NCBI RefSeq assembly: GCF_030068605.1
Contig: NZ_JASJOU010000003.1
Coordinates: forward strand, 434,001 to 498,000
From: Xanthocytophaga agilis
Lineage (GTDB): Bacteria; Bacteroidota; Bacteroidia; Cytophagales; 172606-1
DNA: 64,000 nt
Direction: 5' to 3'
Shown here piece by piece: positions 1-8,290 of this stretch (positions within the stretch are counted from its first letter, which is position 1; every line of letters begins with the position of its first letter). A program made the translations under genes and the position numbers. The notes under the pieces are model-generated. The model was not told where the DNA came from, did not search any database, and worked only from the letters and a program-made list of their open reading frames with translations.

Positions 1-244
1 ACAGAATCACCGGCGTAAATTTATATTCTGTATTTGCCCGAATCGCCTTCACTAAGCTAATCCCATCCATGTTAGGCATATTCAAATCTGTGATTACCAG
101 GTCTATATCACGTCCATCAAAGTGTGTCAGAGCTTCCTGCCCGTCACCACTTTTCAAAACCTGATAGCCTGCCTTTTCAAGAGACTTCTCCAGTATATTC
201 AATGAACTTTCAAAATCATCTACTATGAGTATAGTTTTTCCCAT
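1..244 (-). CDS. Response regulator receiver protein (CheY-like), cut by window edge
   Basis: This is the N-terminal part of a single-domain receiver that runs off the left edge; about 81 residues are visible. It starts at an ATG (242-244 on the complement) with the acidic patch IVDD (residues 7-10) and carries the phospho-acceptor Asp53 in ITDLNMPNMDG. It is closely similar to the next gene upstream (265-627), including the identical block ITDLNMPNM, so the two look like a tandem duplication. It is the last visible gene of an MCP-STAS-REC-REC run transcribed leftwards, which in related bacteria continues into a CheA-type kinase, but that part is outside the window. Role: phospho-relay or motor output in chemotaxis-like signalling (inferred). 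Confidence 0.85.
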   Translation of the reverse strand, partial: MGKTILIVDDFESSLNILEKSLEKAGYQVLKSGDGQEALTHFDGRDIDLVITDLNMPNMDGISLVKAIRANTEYKFTPVIL

Positions 245-264
245 GTTATACTAAGGACAGTTAA

Positions 265-627
265 TTATCGTATCAATTTTTTTATAGTTCCAAGGAGTTC
301 GTCCTTTTGAAAAGGCTTGGCAATTGCTCCAGTAGCCCCAGCCTCTCTGGCTTTTTTCTTTATAGCTTCTGCTTCTGTTGTAAAAAGCACAATAGGAATA
401 TATTTATAATCTTCTCTTGTACGAACTTCTCGGATAAAAGCAATGCCGTTCATATTAGGCATATTCAGATCCGTGATTATTAAATCTATGTTTGTACCAT
501 CCAGGTATTTGAGTGCATCTGCACCATCTACCCCAGCTAATACATGATATCCTTCCCCTTGAAGGGTTAACTGAACAAGTGAACGTATACTTCCTGTATC
601 CTCAACCAGTAGAATTGTTTTTTTCAT
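265..627 (-). CDS. CheY-like single-domain response regulator
   Basis: 120-aa stand-alone receiver domain with no output domain. Visible hallmarks are the acidic pair at residues 9-10 (VED), phospho-acceptor Asp53 (ITDLNMP), the Thr83/Thr84 switch position and Lys104 in AKPF, all in the canonical order. Length equals the usual CheY size. It lies 40 bp after the STAS gene and 20 bp before a second receiver, so it is probably co-transcribed with the MCP. A single-domain receiver in an MCP operon normally takes phosphate from CheA and acts on a motor, gliding machine or as a phosphate sink; which of these applies cannot be read from the sequence. Confidence 0.93.
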   Translation of the reverse strand: MKKTILLVEDTGSIRSLVQLTLQGEGYHVLAGVDGADALKYLDGTNIDLIITDLNMPNMNGIAFIREVRTREDYKYIPIVLFTTEAEAIKKKAREAGATGAIAKPFQKDELLGTIKKLIR

Positions 628-667
628 GTCACACTATATAGTATCTAAAATTACAGGGTTTAATAGA

Positions 668-958
668 TTACAGTGCCAGCCCAGCCCGAACCAATAAAGT
701 TTGAATATCATCTGATAATGTTATATTCCATTGTATCGCCGGATTCGAGCTTTTGGCAGCCATGATAATCTGAATGACTGATACATCCAATGAATTAACT
801 TCTGATAGTAGAACAGACAAATGCTTATACTTATCTTGTGCTTCAATTAATGCCTGTTTCACTGTAGTTGCATTTCGTAATGTGAGATTACCACTGATAG
901 TAAGTTGAGCTACTCCTTCAGCCTGATCATTACAAATAATATCGACACCCTTACTCAT
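668..958 (-). CDS. STAS-domain protein (anti-anti-sigma-like, chemotaxis-linked)
   Basis: 96-aa single STAS domain. The core strand-helix element reads SEVNSLDVSVIQIIMAAKS (residues 52-70); Asp58-x-Ser60 is the position of the phosphorylatable serine in SpoIIAA-like proteins. No sigma-factor or serine kinase partner is encoded nearby. Its neighbours are an MCP 40 bp upstream and two CheY-like receivers downstream, so it is better regarded as a signalling adaptor within a chemotaxis array than as a classical sigma-factor switch. STAS proteins embedded in che operons are known in several phyla, but their mechanism is not well defined. The fold assignment is firm and the function is inferred. 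Confidence 0.85.
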   Translation of the reverse strand: MSKGVDIICNDQAEGVAQLTISGNLTLRNATTVKQALIEAQDKYKHLSVLLSEVNSLDVSVIQIIMAAKSSNPAIQWNITLSDDIQTLLVRAGLAL

Positions 959-998
959 AATCTGTTTAAGTAGGTAGTTGTTTTAAAATAAGAACTTA

Positions 999-2786
999 TT
1001 AATATTTTTCATATTCCTCATCCAGATTATCCTCTCCCATATGAATTGTTACCCCTTTTGTTGATGCTTTGGGTACATTGGTAGTGTTTTTTGTCTGAAC
1101 TGGAGTAAAACTAGTACGTATAGATTTATTATTCTTCTCTGTGATTTTCTGAATCTTCTGATAACTATTTTTCTCAATTCTAAAGAAAGCAATGGCCTCC
1201 TTCAGTTGCTCTGCCTGAGCCGATAGCTCTTCGGCACTAGTTGCCATTTCCTCAGAAGAAGCGGCATTCTGTTGAATTACCTGATTAAGCTGCTGTATGG
1301 CCATGCTGATTTGTTCTGCTCCAGAATTCTGCTCTATACTTGCAGCTGATATTTCTTGTACCAGACGAGATGTCTTCTGAATATTAGGAACCAGTTGTTC
1401 CAATATGTTACCTGACATTTCAGCGGTTACAACACTGGCTTTGGAAAGTTCGTCAATTTCCAGTGCTGCCAATTGGCTCCTTTCTGCCAGTTTGCGAACC
1501 TCAGCAGCCACTACTGCAAAGCCTTTTCCATGTTCACCCGCACGAGCTGCCTCTACAGCGGCATTCAACGCAAGCAGATTAGTCTGACGGGATATTTCTC
1601 CAACAATCGTAATCTTCTCAGCAATGGTCTTCATTGATGAAACTGTATTCCCGACCGATTGATTGCCATTATTAATATCATCTGCAGCCTGTAAGGCTAT
1701 TTTTTCAGTTTGCTGTGCATTATCTGTATTCTGATTGATATTGGACGTCATCTGCTCAATAGACGTAGATACTTCTTCAATAGATGCAGCCTGTTCAGTT
1801 GCGCCTTGTGATACTTGTTGTGCAGAAGAGCTCATTTGTAAGCTGGCGGAAGCTATGTTATCAGCTCCTTGCATAATAATACCCATAATATCTCTCAGAC
1901 GCACTACCATCTCATTGAGTGCAGTGTCTAACTCACCTTCTATCTTATGGTTTTGATCTAATGAAAGATCCCCTTCTGACACCCGTTTAGCCAATGAAAC
2001 ACTATTATTCAGTTTCCCAACCATGTATCGTATCTGATCCAATAAAGCCCCTATTTCATCTTGATTGTATTTATCAATGGTGATTGAAAAATTACCTGCA
2101 GCCAGTGAAGTAATAGCATTTTGTGCTTGTTGAAGCGATTTTTTTAGTGAAGTAATAATCCAAAAGATAATCCCTGCGGATATCAGAGCACCTACAATAA
2201 TCAAAATGAACATATTTGTTTGTCCATGTTCATAAATTGCAGCAGTTTCTTCTTTGGCTTTTGATAAAGATTCCTCATTACGTTTCACTATCTTACTCAT
2301 GATAGTGGTAGCATCTACTGTCACTTTTCGGGTAACAGTAGAAGAAAGTGTATAAGCAGCTTGGTTGCTAGAATCTGTATTAACAGTAAATGCCAGATGC
2401 TTGATTTTAGTGAAGTTCTTGTTATAATCTTTCCATACAATCAGAAACTGCTCTATTAGTTCTTTATCTTCCTTACTAGACAAAGATTGCAACTCTTCAA
2501 GCCGTTTGTTCATCTCCTCATTCCGAGCTTCACTGTCATCTATCCAGTCCTGCATCTGGTCCCGATCACGAGTAATAATGATGTCTTTTTCCCGTTTGGT
2601 AATGAATTGTACATCTTCTGCAATTTTTGCCGATAGAGTTATTAATCGGGCATTTACATCAACAATTTCATTTACCCTCGTATTGATAGTACTGGTATTG
2701 CGATTACCCAAAAAGAAGATTGTTGCTGACAAAAAAAGTAATACTGAGAAAGCAAGTATTAATTTGGCCTTTATTGAAAATTGCAT
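999..2786 (-). CDS. Methyl-accepting chemotaxis protein
   Basis: 595-aa transducer. Order: TM1 (about residues 8-27), an extracytoplasmic helical sensor region (about 28-190, rich in charged heptads, four-helix-bundle-like), TM2 (about 192-214), HAMP, then the long coiled-coil signalling domain. The highly conserved hairpin tip that binds CheA/CheW is present at about 395-435, with the [18 protein letters not shown] and EVRKLAER blocks. The last residues ([11 protein letters not shown]) form an acidic, aromatic-ended tail after a linker of about 40 residues. This resembles a CheR/CheB docking tail but is not the enterobacterial NWETF. It is the first gene of the leftward operon. The start ATG at 2784-2786 directly precedes the TM1 signal-anchor. 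The ligand is unknown. Confidence 0.95.
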   Translation of the reverse strand: MQFSIKAKLILAFSVLLFLSATIFFLGNRNTSTINTRVNEIVDVNARLITLSAKIAEDVQFITKREKDIIITRDRDQMQDWIDDSEARNEEMNKRLEELQSLSSKEDKELIEQFLIVWKDYNKNFTKIKHLAFTVNTDSSNQAAYTLSSTVTRKVTVDATTIMSKIVKRNEESLSKAKEETAAIYEHGQTNMFILIIVGALISAGIIFWIITSLKKSLQQAQNAITSLAAGNFSITIDKYNQDEIGALLDQIRYMVGKLNNSVSLAKRVSEGDLSLDQNHKIEGELDTALNEMVVRLRDIMGIIMQGADNIASASLQMSSSAQQVSQGATEQAASIEEVSTSIEQMTSNINQNTDNAQQTEKIALQAADDINNGNQSVGNTVSSMKTIAEKITIVGEISRQTNLLALNAAVEAARAGEHGKGFAVVAAEVRKLAERSQLAALEIDELSKASVVTAEMSGNILEQLVPNIQKTSRLVQEISAASIEQNSGAEQISMAIQQLNQVIQQNAASSEEMATSAEELSAQAEQLKEAIAFFRIEKNSYQKIQKITEKNNKSIRTSFTPVQTKNTTNVPKASTKGVTIHMGEDNLDEEYEKY

Positions 2787-3632
2787 GCGTAACTGAAATT
2801 TAAAATAGACAAATCTTATTTATATGAGTACCCTCCTGCTGTGTTCTAAAATTAAGCTCACATAAGATATTTCACTTTAATCTTATCATGCTCTAATTTC
2901 TCCTGCTCAATGAAGGGAACAGAAGATTTCTTTATAATCTGAAGATGCTTGGGTGAGTTATTTATCTTCTGCAAATCCCTGATTATAAATAGATGAAGTC
3001 AATGCTGGCTGTTTACATAGTGGATAGCCAAAAGTAGAAAGAAAAGAAATGCCGAATGGTTGCTATTTTGAGGGTATTATTACCAGTCAGGGGATATTAT
3101 CAATAATGACAACCTGGTATTGCAATGCAGAGAAATACTTTCAGATATTACATCTTTATTTATAGTCAGTGATGGAAGTAGCTGTATAATTTTATAAGGT
3201 TGTAAAAATAGATTTTAAGTTACGATTTCACCTATTTACTGATCTCTATATCTGCTGGCTATCGATTAACAAATAGGCTTCCTTGCCCTGAACCTATCCT
3301 TTTTACTTCTTTTAAATCTAGTAGCAATTTGGGGATCCAACTATATTGTCCTGTTTTTCATACCCTATCTATACCACAAACAAATGCACTATCTCTCTGT
3401 CTGCAGGTAGGATTCTATCTTAAACTGACCAACTAATTACATATAGGAGAACCGGCAGGCTTTTAGCATTTTTATATAAAACTCCCACTAAAATGTTGGT
3501 AAAAGGAGTAAACAGACTTCAGAAAAATGTATAGTAAGTACAAACTAACCTTTTCTGTACTATACTTCTTCCTAATATGAGCAGAATTATGGATAGTAAC
3601 GATAGATCTGTTCATCTATTTTGTTAAGTTAT
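2787..3632. other. Intergenic region without recognisable gene
   Basis: About 850 bp between the MCP start and the end of the Nudix regulator gene. Stop codons interrupt all frames and I recognise no RNA gene. The right end (3523-3565) holds a short inverted repeat, described separately. The MCP promoter should lie at the left end, but I could not identify a convincing TAnnTTTG box. Length and base composition would fit a decayed gene, but no residual protein similarity is visible to me. Confidence 0.6.
3523..3565. repeat. Inverted repeat overlapping a 14-bp direct repeat
   Basis: GTATAGTA at 3529-3536 is complementary to TACTATAC at 3558-3565, with a 21-nt spacer. The longer word aaaaatgtatagta at 3523-3536 recurs exactly at 4387-4400, in the promoter region on the other side of the Nudix regulator gene. 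It could be a regulator binding word or the scar of a duplication or insertion; the sequence does not decide. Confidence 0.5.
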
Positions 3633-4352
3633 TCAACTTTTGAATCGATAGAGATAAGGCGCCTTGTGTGCACCACCTGTCCATTTCTTATCTAATCTTT
3701 CCAGGATATTTAAATCCAGCATTTTACGTTGAAAACTGGTTCGATTTAATTTTTCACCAAGTATTGTCTCATATAATGTTTGTAAGTCCCCCATTGTAAA
3801 AGTCTCAGGCAAAAGGTTAGTCCCAATGAGCTTATGATCCAGATTATCTCGTAATGTCTGTAACGCTTTGTTTACCATAGTACTATGATCCAGCATCAGA
3901 GAAGGCAGGTTATTCAGATCATGCCACTCACACTGATCAGACAACAAATCCGGAATAGGTACTGCTTGTGTGAAATCAACCAATGCATAATATCCTACAG
4001 ACACAAACCGCCGTAATAACCAATGATCGTGAGGAGGCACATGTCCCTTGCCTAACATGATAGCTTCCAAAGGGGTAGGATCATGACGTGTTACATCACC
4101 AAATACATAATATTGTTCCAGATAAATATCATGTAATCCTGTACGTTCTGTCAAAGCTCTACGAGCAGCATCATTCAGATTCTCATCATTTTTAATAAAA
4201 CCAGCAGGAAGAGCAAATAAGCCGGTATTCTTATATTCCAATAGGAGAATCTTCAACTGATTTTCATGAAATCCAAAAATGACCAGATCTATTGCCAGTC
4301 CTGGCAAAAAGCCTTCACCACTGGGAGGAAGAAGCGAGGAAGAATTATTCAT
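3633..4352 (-). CDS. NrtR-type Nudix-domain transcriptional regulator
   Basis: 239-aa protein with an N-terminal Nudix fold (about residues 20-150) and a C-terminal winged-helix region (about 160-235, with ETFTMGDLQTLYETILGEKL and the RTSFQRKMLDL recognition-helix region), the layout of NrtR/AraR-type regulators. The Nudix signature is recognisable but catalytically damaged. The expected G-x5-E-x7-R-E-U-x-E-E-x-G-U reads G-x5-E-x7-R-A-L-T-E-R-T-G-L, so two of the metal-binding glutamates are Ala and Arg. That fits a ligand-sensing rather than hydrolytic domain. It is transcribed divergently from the esterase/CitMHS/AtuA operon, with a 182-bp intergenic region holding paired repeats, so it is the likely local regulator. 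In this family the ligand is usually a pathway sugar or nucleotide derivative; here it is unknown. Confidence 0.85.
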   Translation of the reverse strand: MNNSSSLLPPSGEGFLPGLAIDLVIFGFHENQLKILLLEYKNTGLFALPAGFIKNDENLNDAARRALTERTGLHDIYLEQYYVFGDVTRHDPTPLEAIMLGKGHVPPHDHWLLRRFVSVGYYALVDFTQAVPIPDLLSDQCEWHDLNNLPSLMLDHSTMVNKALQTLRDNLDHKLIGTNLLPETFTMGDLQTLYETILGEKLNRTSFQRKMLDLNILERLDKKWTGGAHKAPYLYRFKS

Positions 4353-4414
4353 CTATAGACAAAATTAACAACCAGATAGGGTGCACAAAAATGTATAGTA
4401 CCTTTCAAACTTTT

Positions 4415-4487
4415 ATTGTCGCAATTTGCAACATTATTTTTGGAAGTTCCCAATTTGTTTTTTACTATTGTTCACTATTGCGACAAT
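4415..4487. promoter_or_regulatory. Paired 11-bp operator-like repeats between Nudix regulator and esterase operon
   Basis: attgtcgcaat at 4415-4425 and its exact reverse complement attgcgacaat at 4477-4487 face each other across 51 bp in the divergent promoter region. Each copy is itself an interrupted palindrome (ATTG-3 nt-CAAT). The second copy ends 47 bp before the esterase ATG. Two symmetric sites between a wHTH regulator and its divergent target operon are what a Nudix-type repressor operator pair would look like. The repeat is directly visible; the binding assignment is inference. Confidence 0.6.
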
Positions 4488-4534
4488 ATAAAAAATTATT
4501 TCAATAATCGAATTGTTTAATACCATTCACCTTT

Positions 4535-6175
4535 ATGAAAACACTCCTATTATTACTGGCTGCGACTACTCAGTTGGTCTCAATGGCTATAGCGCAGGCA
4601 CCCAAAACTACTTCAGACAAGGCCAATCAGGTTAAGACAGCCAATGGTCTTGTAGAAGGTACAACAGAAAAAAGTGGTATCCGTTCATTTAAAGGTATCC
4701 CATTTGCCGCTCCACCAATAGGTGATCTTCGTTGGAGAGAACCTCAACCAGTTAAAAACTGGACGGGAGTGCTTAAAACAGACAAATTTGGTCCCAGAGC
4801 TATGCAACGTCCAATTTTTGGTGATATGGGTTTCCGTTCCAATGGCATGAGTGAAGATTGTTTGTATCTGAATGTATGGACTCCCGCTAAATCCGGAAAT
4901 GAAAAACTACCCGTACTGGTATACTTCTATGGTGGCGGCTTTGTAGCTGGCGATGGTTCTGAAGCCCGTTATGATGGAGAAAGCATGGCACAGAAAGGAA
5001 TTGTAGCACTTACCGTAAATTATCGTTTAGGAGTATTTGGATTTCTGGCACATCCAGAACTTACCAAAGAATCACCTAATAAAGCATCGGGTAACTATGG
5101 CCTAATGGACCAGACGGCCGCATTGCGTTGGGTACAACAAAACATTGCAGCCTTTGGCGGTGATCCAAAACGAGTTACTATTGCAGGTGAATCTGCGGGC
5201 TCCTTCGCAGTAAGTGCACAGATGGCATCTCCACATTCTAAAAACCTGATTGCAGGTGCCATTGGAGAAAGTGGATCATTACTTTCTCTGCAACCCTTGA
5301 TGCCCCTTAGTCAAGCAGAGCAGACCGGTGTAAAGTTTGCGACAGACGCAGGAGCTAACTCCCTGGCAGCATTACGTGCTATACCAGCAGAACAATTGTT
5401 GGAAGCAACGGCAAAACCAGGTACACCATGGTTCTCCGCTATTGTAGATGGATACTTTTTCCCTACTTCCCCTGCTGATATTTTTAAGGCGGGTCAGCAG
5501 GCTCATGTACCTTTATTAGGTGGTTGGAATTCAGAAGAAATGAATTATCGGTTCATTATGGGCCAGGAAGCCCCTACTACTGAAAATTATACAAAAGCGG
5601 TACAGAAACTATATGGAGACAAAGCAACAGAAGCACTAAAACTTTATCCTGCATCTTCAGAAAACGAAGTAACTCAATCCGCTACAGATCTGGCTGGTGA
5701 CCGGTTTATTGGATATAGTACCTGGAAATGGCTGGATGTACATAACCAAACAGGCGGAAAACCTGTGTATCGCTACTATTATACACGTCCCAGACCTCCA
5801 ATGAAAGCAGCAATGGGTAATGCAGCCCCTGGCCTTGCAGGTGGTGTAGTAAAAAATACGGATGCCAACGCAATTAAGATGCCACCAGCAACGGGTGCAG
5901 TACACTCAGCAGAAATCGAGTATGCCATGGGAAATCTTCCTCATAACCAGGTGTATGAATGGAGTTCTGACGACTATAAGGTTTCAGAAACTATGCAAAA
6001 TTATTTTGCCAATTTTATCAAAACTGGTAATCCCAATGGTAAAGGTCTTCCAGAATGGCCTGTTATGAAAAATGCGAAAGGAGATCAGGTGATGTATATA
6101 GATGTAACCAGTGGCGTACAAACTGATAAAAACAGAGCCCGCTATCTATTTTTAGAACAAGCAACTACTAAATAG
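4535..6175 (+). CDS. Secreted type B carboxylesterase
   Basis: 546-aa alpha/beta hydrolase of the carboxylesterase type B / cholinesterase family, which hydrolyses carboxylic esters. Residues 1-20 are a Sec signal peptide ending in AIA-QA. Family landmarks are GIPFAAPPIGDLRW (54-67), EDCLYLNVW (107-115), the oxyanion-hole GGG (133-135), the nucleophile elbow GESAGS with catalytic Ser220, and a catalytic-His region at His457 in AVHSAEIEY. Length is normal for the bacterial members. It is the first gene of the operon downstream of the Nudix regulator, and a hairpin terminator (6187-6226) follows it. It is probably periplasmic or exported. The substrate is not deducible; the carboxylate importer downstream suggests the acid product is taken up. 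Confidence 0.93.
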   Translation: MKTLLLLLAATTQLVSMAIAQAPKTTSDKANQVKTANGLVEGTTEKSGIRSFKGIPFAAPPIGDLRWREPQPVKNWTGVLKTDKFGPRAMQRPIFGDMGFRSNGMSEDCLYLNVWTPAKSGNEKLPVLVYFYGGGFVAGDGSEARYDGESMAQKGIVALTVNYRLGVFGFLAHPELTKESPNKASGNYGLMDQTAALRWVQQNIAAFGGDPKRVTIAGESAGSFAVSAQMASPHSKNLIAGAIGESGSLLSLQPLMPLSQAEQTGVKFATDAGANSLAALRAIPAEQLLEATAKPGTPWFSAIVDGYFFPTSPADIFKAGQQAHVPLLGGWNSEEMNYRFIMGQEAPTTENYTKAVQKLYGDKATEALKLYPASSENEVTQSATDLAGDRFIGYSTWKWLDVHNQTGGKPVYRYYYTRPRPPMKAAMGNAAPGLAGGVVKNTDANAIKMPPATGAVHSAEIEYAMGNLPHNQVYEWSSDDYKVSETMQNYFANFIKTGNPNGKGLPEWPVMKNAKGDQVMYIDVTSGVQTDKNRARYLFLEQATTK

Positions 6176-6186
6176 ACTTCTGACTT

Positions 6187-6226
6187 AAAACAGACCCGTG
6201 AAAACTGATTTCATAGGTCTGTTTTT
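6187..6226 (+). terminator. Intrinsic terminator after carboxylesterase
   Basis: Perfect stem aaaacagacc (6187-6196) / ggtctgtttt (6216-6225) followed by T residues. It sits 12 bp after the esterase stop and 60 bp before the next gene, so downstream expression must depend on read-through or a second promoter. Confidence 0.75.
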
Positions 6227-6285
6227 ATACTCAATATCTGCGAGTGTATGTTTCCATATTATCGTCTCTTGTTAGTATAATTAGC

Positions 6286-8286
6286 ATGAAAAGACTCGTT
6301 TATACGTCATTCTTCCTTCTCTCTATTACACTCAGAGCAGAAATAGTAAAAATTCTTATTACTAAAACGGAGCCTTACGAAAATGGCAGGTTATTCGGAA
6401 CCATAGGATCATATGAGAAAGTATATGGTCAGATAGTTGGGGAAGTAGATCCCAAACACACTCTCAATAGAATTATTCAGGATATAGATCTGGCACCTAA
6501 AAATGCCAGGGAAAAAGTTGAATATATATCTGAATTTATTCTGCTTCGCCCAAAGGATAACAACCGAAATAATGGAATCTTATTTTTAAGCTTGCCCAAT
6601 CGGGGAAATGTATTTCCTCCAGATACTACTCTTCTAAAAAGAGGTTATGTATATCTCTGGTGTGCCTGGCAGGGAGATGTATTAGCAGGAAACAACCGAC
6701 TGACAATGAAAGTCCCTGTTGCAACAGAAAACGGCAAAGAGATTACGGGTATGCTACGAACTGAGTATCAGGTACTGGAACCGACTCAGACACTTAATCT
6801 GAGTAGTGGTGCATTCAGTGGAAACACCCATCACAGCTATGAAACTATTAGTCTGGATAATAGAGGACTAGTCCTCACAAAACGTATACATGAAGCTGAT
6901 ACTCGTGTTTCAATCCCCAATACAGAATGGGCTTTTTCGGATTGTAGCGTAGTCCCTTTTCCTGGTACACCCAGTACCACCCAAATTTCTCTAAAAGAAA
7001 AATTTGACCCCAATTATATCTATGAACTGATATATATCGCTAAAAATCCATTGATAATGGGGCTTGGATTTGCAGCTATACGTGATATAGTCTCATTTCT
7101 CCGATATCAGACCCAGGATCAATCTGGAAATAGTAATCCTCTGATTACAGGTACATCTATTCCCATACGAGCAACCATTTTACAGGGTGTATCCCAATGC
7201 AGTAACTTTGCACGAACATTTTTACATCTGGGATTTAACCAGGATGAAAATTTAAAACAGGTTTTTGATGGTGTTAATGCCCATATTGCCCCTCGTCGCA
7301 TTTCACTGAATGTCCGGTTTGGACGTCCTGGAGGAGGAGGATTGCAACATGAGGATCACTTATTCCCCAGTAATGAACCTCCTTTTACCTGGGATGTACA
7401 CTATGATCCCGTTTCTGGTATTACAAGTGGCATTCTGGAAAAATGTATTCAGACAGGTACCTGTCCTAAAGTTATACAGACACTAAGCTCATCCGAGTAC
7501 TGGCAACTCAGAGCATCTCTCCCCACCACTGACTCCTATGGAAAGAAAGATCTGGTACTCCCTCCTAATGTTCGTATCTATCATTTTGCAGGTACCCAAC
7601 ATACGCCATATGGTATAACAGATAAGAGTAGTGGATTTATGACTAATCCCAACTCTTATATTCCATATCTGCGGGCAATTCTTATTTCTCTGGAAGAATG
7701 GATAGTAACAGGAAAAACTCCTCCAGAAAGTGTTTATTCTACTATAGCCAAAGGAACACTTGTTTCTCCTGATCAAAAAAGCACAGGCTGGCCTAAAATT
7801 CCCAAAGTGCCTTATAGTGGATTGGTCAACAAAATTCCTTTACTGGACTTTGGACCTGGATTTACAACCAAATATACCACAGGCATCCTGCGGGAACCGC
7901 CCAAAATTATTCCAGGAAAAAATTATACAGTCCTGGTTCCCAAAGTAGACCCAGATGGTAATGAACTGGACGGTATCCGAAACATTACCATACGCGTTCC
8001 TCTGGGTACCTATACAGGTTGGAGTATTCGTCAGAAAGGGTTTGGAGAAGGAGATCTTGCATCATTAAGTGGCATGTTCATTCCATTTGCCAAGACAAAA
8101 CAAGAACGTATAACGTCAGGAGATCCGCGACTATCCCTGGAAGAACGTTATGGTAGTCATGAAGGATATGTTTCAGCAGTCAGAAAAGCAGCAGAGGAAC
8201 TGGTTAAAGCAGGCTTCCTATTACCAGAAGACGCCCAGAATGAAATTACAAAGGCTGAACAAAGTGACACTCTAAACTCCAGATAA
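6286..8286 (+). CDS. Secreted alpha/beta hydrolase domain protein (Abhydrolase_10-like)
   Basis: Large exported protein resembling the Abhydrolase_10 family of poorly characterised putative hydrolases. I start it at the ATG at 6286 (666 aa) because it begins MKRLVYTSFFLLSITLRA, a clear signal peptide; an upstream in-frame GTG at 6244 would bury that signal. Landmarks include RGYVYLWCAWQGD in the N-terminal half, ARTFLHLGFNQDE in the middle, the glycine-rich RPGGGGLQHEDHLFP, and HFAGTQHTPYG further on. His in HFAGTQH and the nearby Asp/Glu residues may be catalytic, but I cannot assign a triad with certainty. Its stop is 4 bp before the CitMHS start, so translation is probably coupled. Role: probable extracytoplasmic ester or lactone hydrolase in the same pathway as the upstream esterase (inferred). 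Confidence 0.75.
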   Translation: MKRLVYTSFFLLSITLRAEIVKILITKTEPYENGRLFGTIGSYEKVYGQIVGEVDPKHTLNRIIQDIDLAPKNAREKVEYISEFILLRPKDNNRNNGILFLSLPNRGNVFPPDTTLLKRGYVYLWCAWQGDVLAGNNRLTMKVPVATENGKEITGMLRTEYQVLEPTQTLNLSSGAFSGNTHHSYETISLDNRGLVLTKRIHEADTRVSIPNTEWAFSDCSVVPFPGTPSTTQISLKEKFDPNYIYELIYIAKNPLIMGLGFAAIRDIVSFLRYQTQDQSGNSNPLITGTSIPIRATILQGVSQCSNFARTFLHLGFNQDENLKQVFDGVNAHIAPRRISLNVRFGRPGGGGLQHEDHLFPSNEPPFTWDVHYDPVSGITSGILEKCIQTGTCPKVIQTLSSSEYWQLRASLPTTDSYGKKDLVLPPNVRIYHFAGTQHTPYGITDKSSGFMTNPNSYIPYLRAILISLEEWIVTGKTPPESVYSTIAKGTLVSPDQKSTGWPKIPKVPYSGLVNKIPLLDFGPGFTTKYTTGILREPPKIIPGKNYTVLVPKVDPDGNELDGIRNITIRVPLGTYTGWSIRQKGFGEGDLASLSGMFIPFAKTKQERITSGDPRLSLEERYGSHEGYVSAVRKAAEELVKAGFLLPEDAQNEITKAEQSDTLNSR

Positions 8287-8290
8287 TCCT

